Below, piece by piece: positions 37,323 through 50,727 of a stretch of DNA of 64,000 nucleotides (its first letter is position 1; each line of letters begins with the position of its first letter). A program made the translations under genes and the position numbers. Source of the DNA: Panax quinquefolius (taxonomy: Eukaryota; Streptophyta; Magnoliopsida; Apiales; Araliaceae). Location of the stretch: positions 6,561,601-6,625,600 of the forward strand of contig CM035171.1 of the NCBI GenBank assembly GCA_020205615.1, written 5' to 3'. Below the pieces are notes generated by a model, which saw nothing but the letters and a program-made list of their open reading frames with translations, was not told where the DNA came from and did not search any database.

Positions 37323-39359
37323 ATTACGGTTATGATTATCTTAGAATAATCCACGGTCATAATCATACCAAGTCCATCTATCTTATTTCTGAACCGAGAT
37401 GACTTTCAACGTAATATAAACGTGAGGATAATGATATAAAGAATCGATCGAATGAGATAAAGGATAAATATTAAACATTTATAATATAATTTATCCGAGT
37501 TCAAAAATATCCCCATGTTATCAATCACTTAATAATCTCATAATCTAATATCATTAATATTATAACAATATTTTAATCACTTCTTAAATTTATAAACAAT
37601 TTATCTCGATTGTTTACGCTTTACCATATAATGCATTTAATCATTCAAAAATGCCATACTCATAAGATATCATCACCAATTATCAAATCTCATCAAAAAA
37701 TATGCATATACTCTATATATAGGATTCTCTGGCCATAAAATCCTATTTTCAACTTTTTTCTTTTCACATAACATATTTAACTCATATGTTAGTAACTAAA
37801 CTATTTTCATGAAAAATACCAAATCAGTCCCAAAAATATTTCTTTTACGGGATTTAGCATAATATAGTCCCATAATGAAAATATATTTTTCTAGAATTTT
37901 AAAAATTCATTTACTATTTTTAAAAATCAATTTCTAATTAATTCCTTAAGAAATTAGCTACCTCAAGTTTAACTCCAAAAATTCCCAAATCTTGGCAGGA
38001 CCTTACACATGTTAACGTGAGCTTCTAGTTTAAATTTCATGGTCATCGGAGTTATAGAACTCGGTTATATAGCGTTTTTAAATCGGAAAAACCTAAATAT
38101 TGAAATAGTCATAACTTGCTCATTTTAAGTCGAGAATGAGCTCATTTTTGGACAGGAGGTACTTTATACCATATACCTTCATGTCCCAAAAGGCCAGAAT
38201 TTTTCTCATAATTTAAGTGGCCAAAACAGCCTCTCTAAAATCATGGCGAGAAGCTTTTTGGGTTTTTGCAGCTTTGCACTCCTTTGCTAAAATCAGTCCA
38301 CACAAAATCTACAACACCTTTTCCAGTAATTCCACTTGGATTAGTTAGGTAACTCATAGATCTAACTCTAGGACTTGACCACATTCAAAAATTCAAAATA
38401 TAATAGGAGATATGGTCGATTGAATTTCATATTCGTTTTTCACCAAAATCGATTTTCAACTCTTTGTGATTTCTAAGAAACTTTCATGTTTTCACATACT
38501 AACCAACATAACTCATCATAAAACTTACTAATACTTCATATACCCATGATTTTCATTAGTCCAATGCTTTTATTATGACTTTCATCATAATCCACGTAAA
38601 GCAGATCCTTTTAGTTGAAGAAATATTTGAGGTTTAAGAAATGGGTTTTTTATCTTTGGGGTCGATACAAAATTCGATTTCACGCTCTAGGGTAGGCTAG
38701 AAATCTTCAAGAATCGTCGAAAATTTATTAATGATAGAAATATCATTCAAAGCTATTACTCTTATCGAAGACTTGGATAGTCGTCACATTGATACCAAGC
38801 TGTGACTTCATCCTTAACCTGAGATAGCACCTCACAATGATACCTATAAACTTGCCATCTTCATTCACGATGTATTAGCCTCTGAAAGTCAAGGCCGGTG
38901 CATTCCACACAGGAAGTCAACAACGAAAGGATCGGGGCTCTTTACTTATGGCTTGATATAACGATGATTAACTTTAGGGTTTTGGTTACTTTGAATTAAT
39001 ATAACGGGTTGGTTAGGAATATGAAAGCTAACAACCTTACAAAAAGAATAATGAGTAGTTAATCAATTGATTCCTAAAATCACATCAAAAAGCAAGTATT
39101 TTCAAAGAGATAATATCGACGAATTAGCGTGAAAGTGTTTATTTGAAACAACAAGATTAATAAACGATGGAGGTAACGAAGGTTTCTCTCAACGAAGTTT
39201 CAATAGATAAATCAAAGTCTAATTTCTTGAGTCAAATTTAAGCGTTGAGCATAACTGAGAGATAAAAATAATGGGTAGAACAGGTGTCTAATAAGGTATA
39301 GACTTACGCAAGAGCTTTATAATTAACTTACGTGATAATTTTATTCGGGTTCCTCGTCA

Positions 39360-39835
39360 CGAGAAAAAAAAAAAACGCTTTCTCTCTAAAACTACGTCTT
39401 TGTTTATGCAGGACATCCTTTGGTATCACTATCTCAATGGACTTGACTTCAACATCGTGAAAAATCGAGCTAAGTGACCTTTGTTCGCGATTAAAACACG
39501 CTTTGGATTCTTTGCTTTGGTGCCGGATGTGTCCCTCTGTCGCTTTGAAACATTGACCGTGGTCATTCTTCTTCTCTTTGAAGCGGGTCTTTGATCTGCT
39601 AAATCGTTGTTGAACCCTCTCTTCTTGAAATGTCCATTCTTATTATCTTGCCATGATTACCACAAGAAATGGTTACCATTCTTGACATGATAATTTCCCC
39701 GATGGTTATCATTGTTACGATGGCCGTTGCCACCGATATGATTATTATCGTGTTGTTGCTCGTTACCTTTTGGTTGAAATGACTCAACGGTCTCATGTGC
39801 TTCATTGCTTATCTCGATATTTTAGGATGTCATTT
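39360..39835 (-). pseudogene. LTR-A gag remnant lacking the gag core
   Basis: On the minus strand the N-terminal ATG region (ATG at about 39833) runs, after only a few codons, into the Asn/Gly-rich linker and degraded zinc-knuckle region. The capsid-type core seen at 23500-24000 is absent, a deletion of roughly 0.7 kb. Confidence 0.7.
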
Positions 39836-40045
39836 TCAAATCACTTCCACAAAACATGGGTTAATTAACATATCACATATTATCACTATACTCGTGAGCC
39901 AATTAAATACCAAATAAACTTAGGTAGGTCATATACTAGCGAAGGATTCCCCGTCTCTCCTCTCTAGTTCTTATCTCTCACCGATCTTAGCTGTTGTGAC
40001 TCTGGATCGTCACATTCCTATCACTACTACGATACTCCCCGGAGA

Positions 40046-42492
40046 GTGGCGGTGCCCCATCAAATTCTTCACACTTATGTATCGTCACCCATCTTGGGTA
40101 TCGTCACCCATCTTGGTGCGCCACTTACATGGTACATAAATTCAAATCTGACTTACTAATATAAGCGTAGGTATACAATCTGACATAAAGCGTGAGTTTG
40201 AATACAAATATTGTCTACTAGATATTATACTGAACTCGAAAGTCCTCATTACAACTATTATCACACTATTTCACGAGAATAGTGAGGACTACTAATCTTA
40301 TCCTCTGGACCATTACTTAGTTCCCAGGCTAAATCCCGGTATGTTCTCATTTCACGAAGAAACGGTGAAAAAAAGGGTGAGCTCAACTAGCCCGATGAAA
40401 TATTATGACTAAGATAATGCGAGAATAAATTATCATTAGCCTTGACAATGTTAAGCGATAAAATACAATAGAACAACCGGTTTAAGCTGCGGTGGAATAT
40501 CTGATCCATTAAAAAAGTCAGTAGAGAATAAAATCTACTATCTTTTAGGTTTTAAAGGTTTTCATCAATTTTTATCATTTGAGACTCGACAATAAATAAA
40601 CCACCACATCTAATCATCCACATACCACGGTCGAGGATTTTCATCAAATTATCGATGGTCAAGCGACTATCTTAGAATCACCCACGGTCATAATCATACC
40701 AAAAACTATCCATCATTTGCATTACGAACCCTTTGAGGACTTTTGTCACATCATTTATATCAAGTCGTGATTATCTGAATGATCCACAGTCATAATCATC
40801 ATACTAAGTTCATCTATGCTGCGTAAGCGAAGATAACATAATATAACATGAGGATGATGACAATGACATAATAATTCAATAAAACAAGTTCAAAATTATT
40901 TAATCCATGAATTATTAACGTCCAAATTATCGACATAATCTTTGTTTAAGTAAGTAAAATTCAAGAATGATCGGAAGAATATTTCCATGAAAAGATCTTT
41001 GGATGAAACGCTTGAAATATCGAGGATATTCTACTAATTTCATGGAGTATAGAAGTCAAAGTTTTAACCAATTTGGGTATAATAAAGAATGGAATAACAA
41101 AAGAAATCACCGTGCATGCGGTGCTTGGCGCAGACGAGTTATTCAGCGAGAATAATAATAACGGAACCGGTCGGTGAAATTCACAAGCAAGCGGGATGTT
41201 CAAACGAGAATAATAAAGATGGAACCCGATCCGGTGTAAAACACGAGATAGGATATTCAGCGAGAATGATAAAGGCGGAACCGGTCCGGTGTAAAACACA
41301 CGAAGACAGGATGTTCAACGAGAATAAAAAAACCGGAACCCGGTCGGTGTAAAACACATGACAGGATGTTCAATGAAGAATAATAGAAGAATGTCACCAA
41401 GTATAGGGTAAAGCGCGCGTATCTGAGTTATTCAAATGAGAATAAATAAGCGATGGAATAACATAAGGATTTCACCAGTATAGGGTATCTGGCGTATCTG
41501 AGTTATGTATAGGGTATGCCACTTTTACGAGTTATTCAACGAGAATAATAATGAATGGAATAACGAAGTTCTCTTGAAAGAAAGAATAACACCCACTACC
41601 GTAGTAAAAAGAAGCGAATATAGAAGTAGTGAAGTAGCGAAATACTCTTCTTCTTTCTATAATTTTCTCTATAGCTTCTCTACTATAATTTCTCTCTCTA
41701 GAGTTTGATGAATTAAGTAAGAAAATAATGAAGGAATGAGCTTATTTATAGGAAAATGGAATGCGTAGTAACTAATCCATGAGCGGTCCAGTTTGATTTA
41801 CTTTAATCGGCGGTCCATATTTAAAAAAAAATCTTTTAAATAAAATATAATATATTCTATTTATATAAAAACATTTTACTATGCAAACCTTTATGCAATC
41901 TTATACGAAAACAACATGCAAAACTATACTTTGTCACTATCGTAATAAAATATAATATATTACATTTATAGAATAACTTTAATAAAGTATTACTATTTTA
42001 TATAAAAAGATGTTTACATTTTATTACGTTAATAATCTGAATAAAACAAAAGCGTCATTATCATTATAATAATTCATATTATTAATCGTGATAATGGAAT
42101 CAAAAGAGGTGACTTCTCACATAAGCATCGATAATCAATCTGGTGTCTTTCTTATGCAACCACACGCGTATTCTTTATACTTTTACTACTAGAAGTAGTT
42201 CAGCGATATCAGCGGTAAAACTTCCGCGATTATTTCAATAAAATATTTTTGTCGTTTTCTCGATCAAAATGAATTACATTGTGGGGTCCACCAATGATTG
42301 GTAGTTATCGAATATTCCTGCTAAAAGCCAAGAATATTCCCAGACCCGATCGAATATAATATAACCACTTGCATACTTTGCAAAATTTATAAATACTACC
42401 CACAACTATAATATTATCTCAAATTCACACCATAATATTAAAAATTATTTTGACAAAATTTAAATCTTTATTGATAAAATCTGGGGTCTCTA
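40046..42492 (-). repeat. LTR-A, minus strand (5' LTR)
   Basis: Left end is irregular (TGGCGGTGCCCC) with a duplicated ATCGTCACCCATCTTGG; the right end is AAAATCTGGGGTCTC. Confidence 0.8.
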
Positions 42493-42540
42493 CGTGCGTA
42501 GATGAACTTGAATGATTATGACTGAGGGATCATTGATGTA
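42493..42540 (+). repeat. Slice of the outer plus-strand LTR-A
   Basis: CGTGCGTAGATGAACTTGAA and onward matches 14415-14460 of the first LTR. It is stranded between two minus-strand elements. Confidence 0.8.
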
Positions 42541-44956
42541 TGTAGCGCCCCCAAAATTAGGTATCGTCACCCATCTTGGGTATCCACTTACATAGTACAT
42601 AAATTCAAATACAACTTACTAATATAAGCGTAGGTATGCAATCGACATAAAGCGTGAGTTTGAATACAAATATTGTCTACTAGATATTATACAAACTCAA
42701 AAGGAGTCCTCATTACAACTATTATCACCTTATTTCACGAGAATAGTGAGGACTACTAATGCTATCCTCTGGACCATTACTCCGTTCCCCAGGCTAAATC
42801 CCGGTATGTTCTCATTTCACAGAGAAAACGGTGAAAGAAAAGGTGAGCTCAACTAGCCCAAGAAGAAATATTATGACTAAGATAATGCGAATAAATTATC
42901 ATTAGCCTTGTGAATGTTAAACCGATAAAATACAATAGAACAACCAGGTTTAAGCTGCGGTGGAATATCTGATCCATTAAAAGAGTCAAGTAGAGAATAA
43001 AATCTACTATCTTTTAGGTTTTAAAAGGTTTTATCAATTTTTATCATTGAGACTCGACTTAATAAATAAACCACCACATCTAATCATCCACGTACCACGG
43101 TCAAGGATTTTCATCAAGTTATCGATGGTCGCTGACTATCTATACCGAATCACCCCTCGTCATAATCATACCAAAAACTATCCATCACTACATTACAGAC
43201 CCTTTGAGAACTTTTGTCACATCATTTATATCAAGTCATGATTATACCGATTGATCCTCAGTCATAATCATACTAAGTTCATCTATGCACGTAAGCGAAG
43301 ATAACATAATATAACATGAGGATGATGACAATGACATAATAATTCAATAAAACAAATTCAAGAATTATTTAATCCATGAATTATTAACGTCCAAATTGTC
43401 AACATAATCTTTTTGTTTAAGTAGAGTAAAATTCAATAATGATCGGAAGAATATTTCCATGAAAAGATTTGGATGAAACGCAAATATCAAGGATATTCTA
43501 CTAATTTCATGGAGTATAGAAGTCAAAGTTTTAACCAACTGGGTATAATAAAGAATGGAATAACAAAAGAAATCACCGTAAATGCGGTACTTTGCATGAT
43601 GCGGTTATTCAAACAGAATAATAATAACGGAACGGTCGGTGAAATTCACACAAGCGGGATGTTCAATGAGAATAATAAAGATGTAACCGGATCCGGTGTA
43701 AAACACATGATAGGATATTCAACGAGAATGATAAAGATTTTAACCAGTCCGGTGTAAAACACATGCAGAACAGGATGTTCCAACGAGAATAATAAAAAGC
43801 GGAACCGTCCGTGTAAAACACACAGACGAGATGTTCCAATGAATAATAGAAGAATGTCACCAAGTATAGGGTAAATGCATATATCTGAGTTATTCAACAG
43901 AATAAATAAGCAATGGAATAACATAAGGATTTCACCAAGTATAGGGTATCTGGCGTGTCACAAGGTTATGTATAGGGTATGCCACTTTTACGAGTTATTC
44001 AAATGAGAATGATAATGAATGGAATAACGAAGTTCTCTTCGAAGAAGAAAGAATAACACCCACTTACCGTAAAAAGAACCGAATATAGAAGTAGTGAAGT
44101 AGCAGAATCACTCTTCTTCTTTCTATAATTTTCTCTATATAACTTCTCTCTATAATTTCTCTCTCTGTAGTTTCAATGAATTAAATAAGAAAATAATGAA
44201 GGAATGAGCTTATTTATAGGAAAATGGAATGCATAAGAATTAATCCATGAGCGGTCCAGATTGATTTACTTTAATCTGACGGTCCATATTTAAAGAAAAA
44301 TCTTTTAAATAAAATATAATATATTCTATTTATATAAAAACATTTTACTATACAAACACTATGCAATCAAAACTACTAAAAACACTATGCAACACTATGC
44401 ATAATAAAATATAATATATTACATTTATAGAATAACTTTAATAAAGTATTCTATTTTATATAAAAGATGTTTACGCTTTTATTACGTTAATAATACGAAT
44501 AAAACAAAACGTCATTATCGCTATAATAATTCATATTATTAATCGATGATAATGGAATCAAACCGAGTGACTTCTCACACATAAGCATCGATAATCAATA
44601 CTGGTATCTTTCTTATGCAACCACACGTATTCGTGTACTTTTACTACCGAGTAGTTCAACAAGTAACCACAGTAAAACTTCCGCCGTTATTTCAATAAAA
44701 TATTTTTGTCGTTTTCTCGATCCGAGCCAATAATTACATTACATTGGGGTCCACCAATGATTGAGTAGTTATGCGAATATTCCTCCTGCTAAACCGAATA
44801 TTCCCAGACCAATCGAATATAATATAACCACTTGCATACTTTTGCAAAATTTATAAATACTACCCACAACTATTATATTATCTCAAATTCACACCATAAT
44901 ATTAAAAATTATTTCGACAAAATTTAAATCTTTATTGATAAAATCTGGGTCTCACA
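42541..44956 (-). repeat. LTR-A, minus strand (3' LTR)
   Basis: TGTAGCGCCCCCAAAATTAG to CTGGGTCTCACA, both termini intact. Confidence 0.85.
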
Positions 44957-45400
44957 ATCTCCCTCCTTATGAAATTTAAGCCCTCGAAATTAGGGTGCGT
45001 ACTGGTATGATAAAGAGATGAGGATACCTTGAATACCTTTATCGTTTAAAAATATTAAATTCATCTTTGAAATCTTGCCAAAGCTATTCATTAACAATTC
45101 ATCTTTGCACTACAAAGCAAAGATATATAAATGTAGAAAACCAATAATCTTTGAGATTTCGACTTAATAGTAGTCCACGACCACGAATTATCCATTTCCA
45201 ATGGCGAGGATATTCGTGTTTTCAATTACTGATCATGATTATACTTAGAATAATCCTTGATCGTAATAATCATACCAAGTCTATCAATGCACTACTACCC
45301 AAAGATGACTTTTACCACATCCATGAATTAATATTTCATTCTTTGAGACTCATTCAATAATTAATTCATATCATCGAATCATCCCCGCTCTACGAGCCAA

Positions 45401-45795
45401 TGATATTCATTAGTATCACGACCACAAATTATCCATACTACTACGGCCAAAGATAATTGTGTATTCATTAAGATCGCGACCACAAATTATCCAAGCACTA
45501 CTACGAAAGATAATTGTGTATTCATTAAGATCACGACCACAAATTATCCATGCACTACTGACTAATCGTGTATTCATTAAGATCATTGCGACCATAATTA
45601 TCCATGTTATCGTGTAATTGTGTATTCATTATATCCGACCACAAATTATCCATGCACTTCTACCAAAGATAATTGTGTATTCATTAATATCACGACCACA
45701 AATTATCCATGCACTACTACCAAAGATAATTGTGTATTCATTAATATCACGACCACAAATTATCCATGCCTTACGGCGAAGATAATTGTGTTTTT
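45401..45795 (-). repeat. LTR-A internal minisatellite, 7-8 units
   Basis: Same unit as 20440-21017 with fewer copies, in the same position relative to the polypurine tract. Confidence 0.9.
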
Positions 45796-47389
45796 TCAAT
45801 TACTGGTTATGATTATACCGAACAATCCACATTCATAATCATACCAAGTCCATCTATGCACTACTGAGCCACGAGATGACTTTCAACATAATATAAGCAT
45901 GAGGATAATGATATAAAGAATCAATCAAATGAGATAAAGGATAAATATTAAACATTTATAATATAATTTATCCGAGATTCAAGAATATCCCCATGTTATC
46001 AATCACTTAATAATCTCATAATCTAATATCATTAATATTATAACAATATTTTAATCATTTCTTAAATTTATAAACAATTTTTCTTAATTGTTTACGTTTT
46101 ACCATATAATGCATTTAATCATTCAAAAATGCCATACTCATAAGATATCATCACCAATTATCAAATCTCTCAAAAAAAATATGCATATACTCTATATAGG
46201 ATTCTCTAGCCATAATATCATATTTTCAACTTTGTTACTTCACATAACATATTTAACTCATATGTTCGTCACTAAACTATTTTCATGAAAAATACCAAAT
46301 CAGTCCCAAAAATATTTCTTTTCTGGGATTTAGCATAATATAGTCCCATAATGAAAATATATTTTTCTCGAATTTTAAAATTCATTTACTATTTTTCAAA
46401 AATCAATTTCTAATTAATTCCTTAAGAAATTAGCTACCTCAAGTTTAACTCCAAAAATTCCCAAATTTTGGCAGGACCTTACACATGTTAACGTGAGCTT
46501 CTAGTTTAAATTTCATGGTCATTCTGGTTATAGAACTCTCGGTTATAGCGTTTTAAATCGGAAAAACCTAAATATTGAAAAGAGTCATAACTTGCTCATT
46601 TTAAGTCGAGAATGAGCTCATTTTGGACAGGAGATACTTTATACCATATACCTTCATGTCCCTAAAGGCCAGAATTTTTTTCATAATTTAAGTGGCGAAA
46701 AAAGCCCTTTAAAGTTTACGGGCAGAGCATTTTTGAAATTTACAGCTTTGGCCTCCTTTGCTAAAATCACCAGTCCACACAAAAATCTACAATACCTTTT
46801 CCAGTAATTCCACTTGGATTAGTTAGGTAACTCATAGATCTAACTCTAGGACTTGACCACATTCAAAATTCAAAATATAATATGAGATATGGTCAATTGA
46901 ATTTCATGTTACGTTTTTCACCAAAATCGATTTTCAACTCTTTGTGATTTCTAAGAAACTTTCATGTTTTTACATACTAACCAACATAACTCATCATAAA
47001 ACTTATTAATACCACGAATACCCATGATTTTCATTAGTCCAATGCTTTTATTATGACTTTCATCATAAACCACGTAAGCTGCTCATTTAGTTGAAGAAAT
47101 ATTTGAGGTTTAAGAAATGGGTTTTTGTCTTTGGGGTCAATACAAAATTCGATTTCACGCTCTAAGTAGGCTAAGAAGTCTTCAAGAATACGCCAAGAAA
47201 TTTATTAATAATAGAAATATCATTCAAAATCGTGACTCTCATCCAAGACTTGGATAAGACGTCACATTGATACCAACTGTGACTTCTCCCCTTAACTTTA
47301 GATAGCACCTCACAATGATACCTATAAACTTGTCATCTTCATTCACGATGTCGCCTCTGAGAAAAGTCCGGCTTGATTGCATTCCACAC

Positions 47390-48120
47390 AAGGAAGTCAA
47401 CAACGAAAGGTTCGGGGCTCTTTACTTATGGCTTGATATACGATAATTGACTTTAGTAGTTTGGTTATGAATATAAAGCTAACAACCTTACGAAAAGAAT
47501 GATGAGTAGTTAACCAATTGATTCCTAAAATACCATCAAAGGCAAATATTTTCAAAGAGATAATATCGACAGGTAACGTGAAAGTGTTTATTTGAAACAA
47601 CAAGATTAATAAACAGTGGAGGTAACGAAGGTTTCTCCCAACGAAGTTTCAACTAATAAGTTAAAGTCTAACTTCTCCGGAGTCAAATTTAAATGTTGAA
47701 CGCAAGCAAGCGAGATAAAATAATGGGTAGAACCGGTATCTTATAAGGTATAGACTTCAGCAGAATTTATAATTAACTAACCCGTGCTAACTTCGTCGAG
47801 TCACTTGCTTTTTAAGAAGTCATGAAAAACGCTCTTCATGAAACCACCGACTTTGTTTTATCCGTATCCGCCTTTGGTGCCACCGTCCCAAGTTGGACTT
47901 GACTTTGGTGCACGCGACAAAATCGAGCTAAATGACCTTCTCTTTTGAAATTTCCACTTCTATTATCTTGGCCATGATTACCAATCAAGTGGTTACCATT
48001 CTTAGCATGATAATTTCTCCCACGATGGTCATCATTGTTCATGGTCGTTCTGGCGCAGATGATTATTATCGTGTTGTTGGTCGTTACCTTTTGGTTGGTG
48101 ACTCATTATCGCGCTCCATA
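47390..48120 (-). pseudogene. LTR-A gag/protease remnant
   Basis: The minus strand gives ILGINWLTTHHSF at about 47495-47535 (protease end). The nucleocapsid linker and one knuckle-like piece lie at 47880-48040. The gag core is missing, with a breakpoint different from that at 39360-39835, so the two deletions look independent. Confidence 0.7.
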
Positions 48121-48331
48121 ACCGAGCCCTATTCACAACATCTAAATACAAACACTTTGCACAAAACAAGGGTTAATTAACATATGACATATTATCACTA
48201 TACTCTACGTGACCAATCAAATACCAAATAAACTTAGGTAGGTCATACTAGCGAAGGAATTCCCGTCTCTCCCTCCTAGTACTATTCTAACATCTTAGCC
48301 AGGATCATATCCTAAGCTCTCGATACCAACC

Positions 48332-50727
48332 GTGGCGCCCCCAAAATTAGGTATCGTCACCCATCTTGGGTCGCCACTTACATGGTACATATATTCAAAT
48401 ACAACTTACTAATATAAGCGTAGCAATATAATATACGACATAAAGCGTGAGTTTGAATACAAATATTGTCTACTAGATATTATACAAACTCAAAAGGAGT
48501 CCTCATTACAACTATTATCACACTATTTCACGTAATAGTGAGGACTACTAATGCTATCCTCTGGACCATTACTCCGCTCCCCGACTCGCTAAGTCCCAAT
48601 ATGTTTCATTTCACGAAGAGAACGGTGAAAGAAAGGATGAGCTCAACTAGCCCAAGAAAGAAATATTATGACTAAGATAATGCAGAATAAATTATCATTA
48701 GCCTTCAACAATGTTAAACCGATAAAATACAATAGACAACCAGGTTTAATCTGGCGGAATATCTGAATCCATTAAAAGAGTCAAGTAGAGAATAAAATCT
48801 ACTATCTTTTAGGTTTTAAAAGGTTTTATCAATTTTTATCACCGAGACTCGACAATAAATAAACCACCACATCTAATCATCCACAGTACCACGGTCAAGG
48901 ATTTTCATCAAGTTATCAATGGTCACGATTATACCGAATCACCCCGGTCATAATCATACCAAAAACTATCCATCACTACATTACACAGGCGAGAACTTTT
49001 GTCACATCATTTATATCAAGTCATGATTATACCGAGAATGATCCTCGGTCATAATCATACTAAGTTCATCTATGCACGTAAGCGAAAGATAACATAATAT
49101 AACATGAGGATGATGACAATGACATAATAATTCAATAAAACAAATTCAAGAATTATTTAATCCATGAATTATTAACGTCCAAATTGTCAACATAATCTTT
49201 TTTAGAGAGTAAAATTCAATAATGATCGTAAGAATATTTCCATGAAAGATCTTTGGATGAAACGCAAAATATCAAGGATATTCTACTAATTTCATGGAGT
49301 ATAGAAGTCAAAGTTTTAACCAACTGGGTATAATAAAGAATGGAATAACAAAAGAAATCACCATGCATGCGGTACTTTGCATGACAAAGTTATTCAACGA
49401 GAATAATAATAACGGAACCAGTCGTCAATTGAAATTCACACCAAGCGGGATGTTCCAATGAATAATAAAGATGTAACCGGTCCCTGTAAAACACACGATA
49501 GGATATTCCAACAGAATGAATGATAAAGATTTTACCCGAGTCCCAATGTAAAACACATGAGCAGGATGTTCCAACAGAATAATAATAAAAAGCGGAACCA
49601 GTCCGGTAGTAAAACACACGATGTGATGATGTTCAAATGAATAATAGAAGAATGTCACCAAGTATAGGGTAAACCACAGACATCAAAGTTATTCCAATGT
49701 AATAAATAAGCGATGGAATAACATAAGGATTTCACCAAGTATAGGGTATCTGGCGTGCATCAAAGTTATGTATAGGGTATGCCACTTTTACACAGTTATT
49801 CCAACGAATAATAGTGAATGGAATAATGAAGTTCTCTTCAAGAAGAAAAGAATAACACCCTTACCGTAAAAAGAACCTAATATAGAAGTAGTGAAGTAGC
49901 AGAATACTCTTCTTCTTTCTATAACTTTCTCTCTATAGCTTCTCTCTATAATTTCTCTCTCAGAGTTTCAATGAATTAAGTAAGAAAATAATGAAGGAAT
50001 GAACTTCTATTTATAGGAAAATGGAATGCATAAGTAACTAATCCATGAAACGGTCCAGATTGATTTACTTTAATCGGCGGTCCATATTTAAAGAAAAATA
50101 TTTTAAATAAAATATAATATATTCTATTTATATAAAAACATTTTACTATGCAAACACTATGCAACACTATGCATAATAAAATATATAATATATTCTATTT
50201 ATAGAATAACTTTAATAAAGTATTCTATTTTATATAAAAGATGTTTCGCTTTTATTACGTTAATAATACGAATAAAACAAAACGTCCATTATCGCTTATA
50301 ATAATTCATATTATTAATCGACAATAATGGAATCAAACCGAGTGACTTCTCACATAAGCATCAATAATCAATACTGGCGTACTACTATGCAACCACACGA
50401 CATCTTGTACTTTTTACTACCAAGTAGTTCAACAAGATTCAGCGGTAAAACTTCCGGCCGTTATTTCAATAAAATATTTTTGTCGTTTTTCTCGATCAAT
50501 CCACAATAATTACATTGTGGGATCCACCAATGATTGAGCCGTTATACGAATATTCCCTCGCTAAACCTAATATTCCCCACCAATCGAATATAATATAACC
50601 ACTTGCATACTTTGCAAAATTTATAAATACTACCCACAACTATAATATTATCTCAAATTCACACCATAATATTAAAAATTATTTCGACAAAATTTAAATC
50701 TTTATTGATAAAATCTGGGGTCTCACA
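48332..50727 (-). repeat. LTR-A, minus strand (5' LTR)
   Basis: Starts GTGGCGCCCCCAAAATTAGG after the PBS (48311-48328, minus strand TGGTATCGAGAGCTTAGG) and ends CTGGGGTCTCACA. Confidence 0.85.

Larger units (their letters stand above)
33857..42492 (-). mobile_element. LTR-A element, near complete, gag core deleted
   Basis: 3' LTR 33857-36252, polypurine tract 36254-36268, minisatellite 36700-37322, conserved non-coding part to about 39010, protease/gag remnant 39090-39835, 5' LTR 40046-42492. The internal region is about 3.8 kb. The PBS is not readable: 40000-40050 is scrambled and the LTR start motif ATCGTCACCCATCTTGG is duplicated at 40081. Confidence 0.8.
42541..50727 (-). mobile_element. 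LTR-A element, complete structure, gag core deleted
   Basis: 3' LTR 42541-44956, polypurine tract 44957-44970, minisatellite 45401-45795, non-coding region, gag/protease remnant 47390-48120, PBS 48311-48328, 5' LTR 48332-50727. The internal region is about 3.4 kb, the shortest of the set. It is inserted in the outer plus-strand LTR: left flank ATTGATGTA, right flank CTAGTATAATC, against ATTCGGTATAATC in the intact LTR, so the target duplication is blurred. Confidence 0.85.

Noticed and set aside
36902..37402. Frames with repeated DNLWS/NEYTIIF or MYSLVSDHKLS
   Set aside because: Direct translations of the 57-bp minisatellite; the repeat in the protein only reflects the repeat in the DNA.
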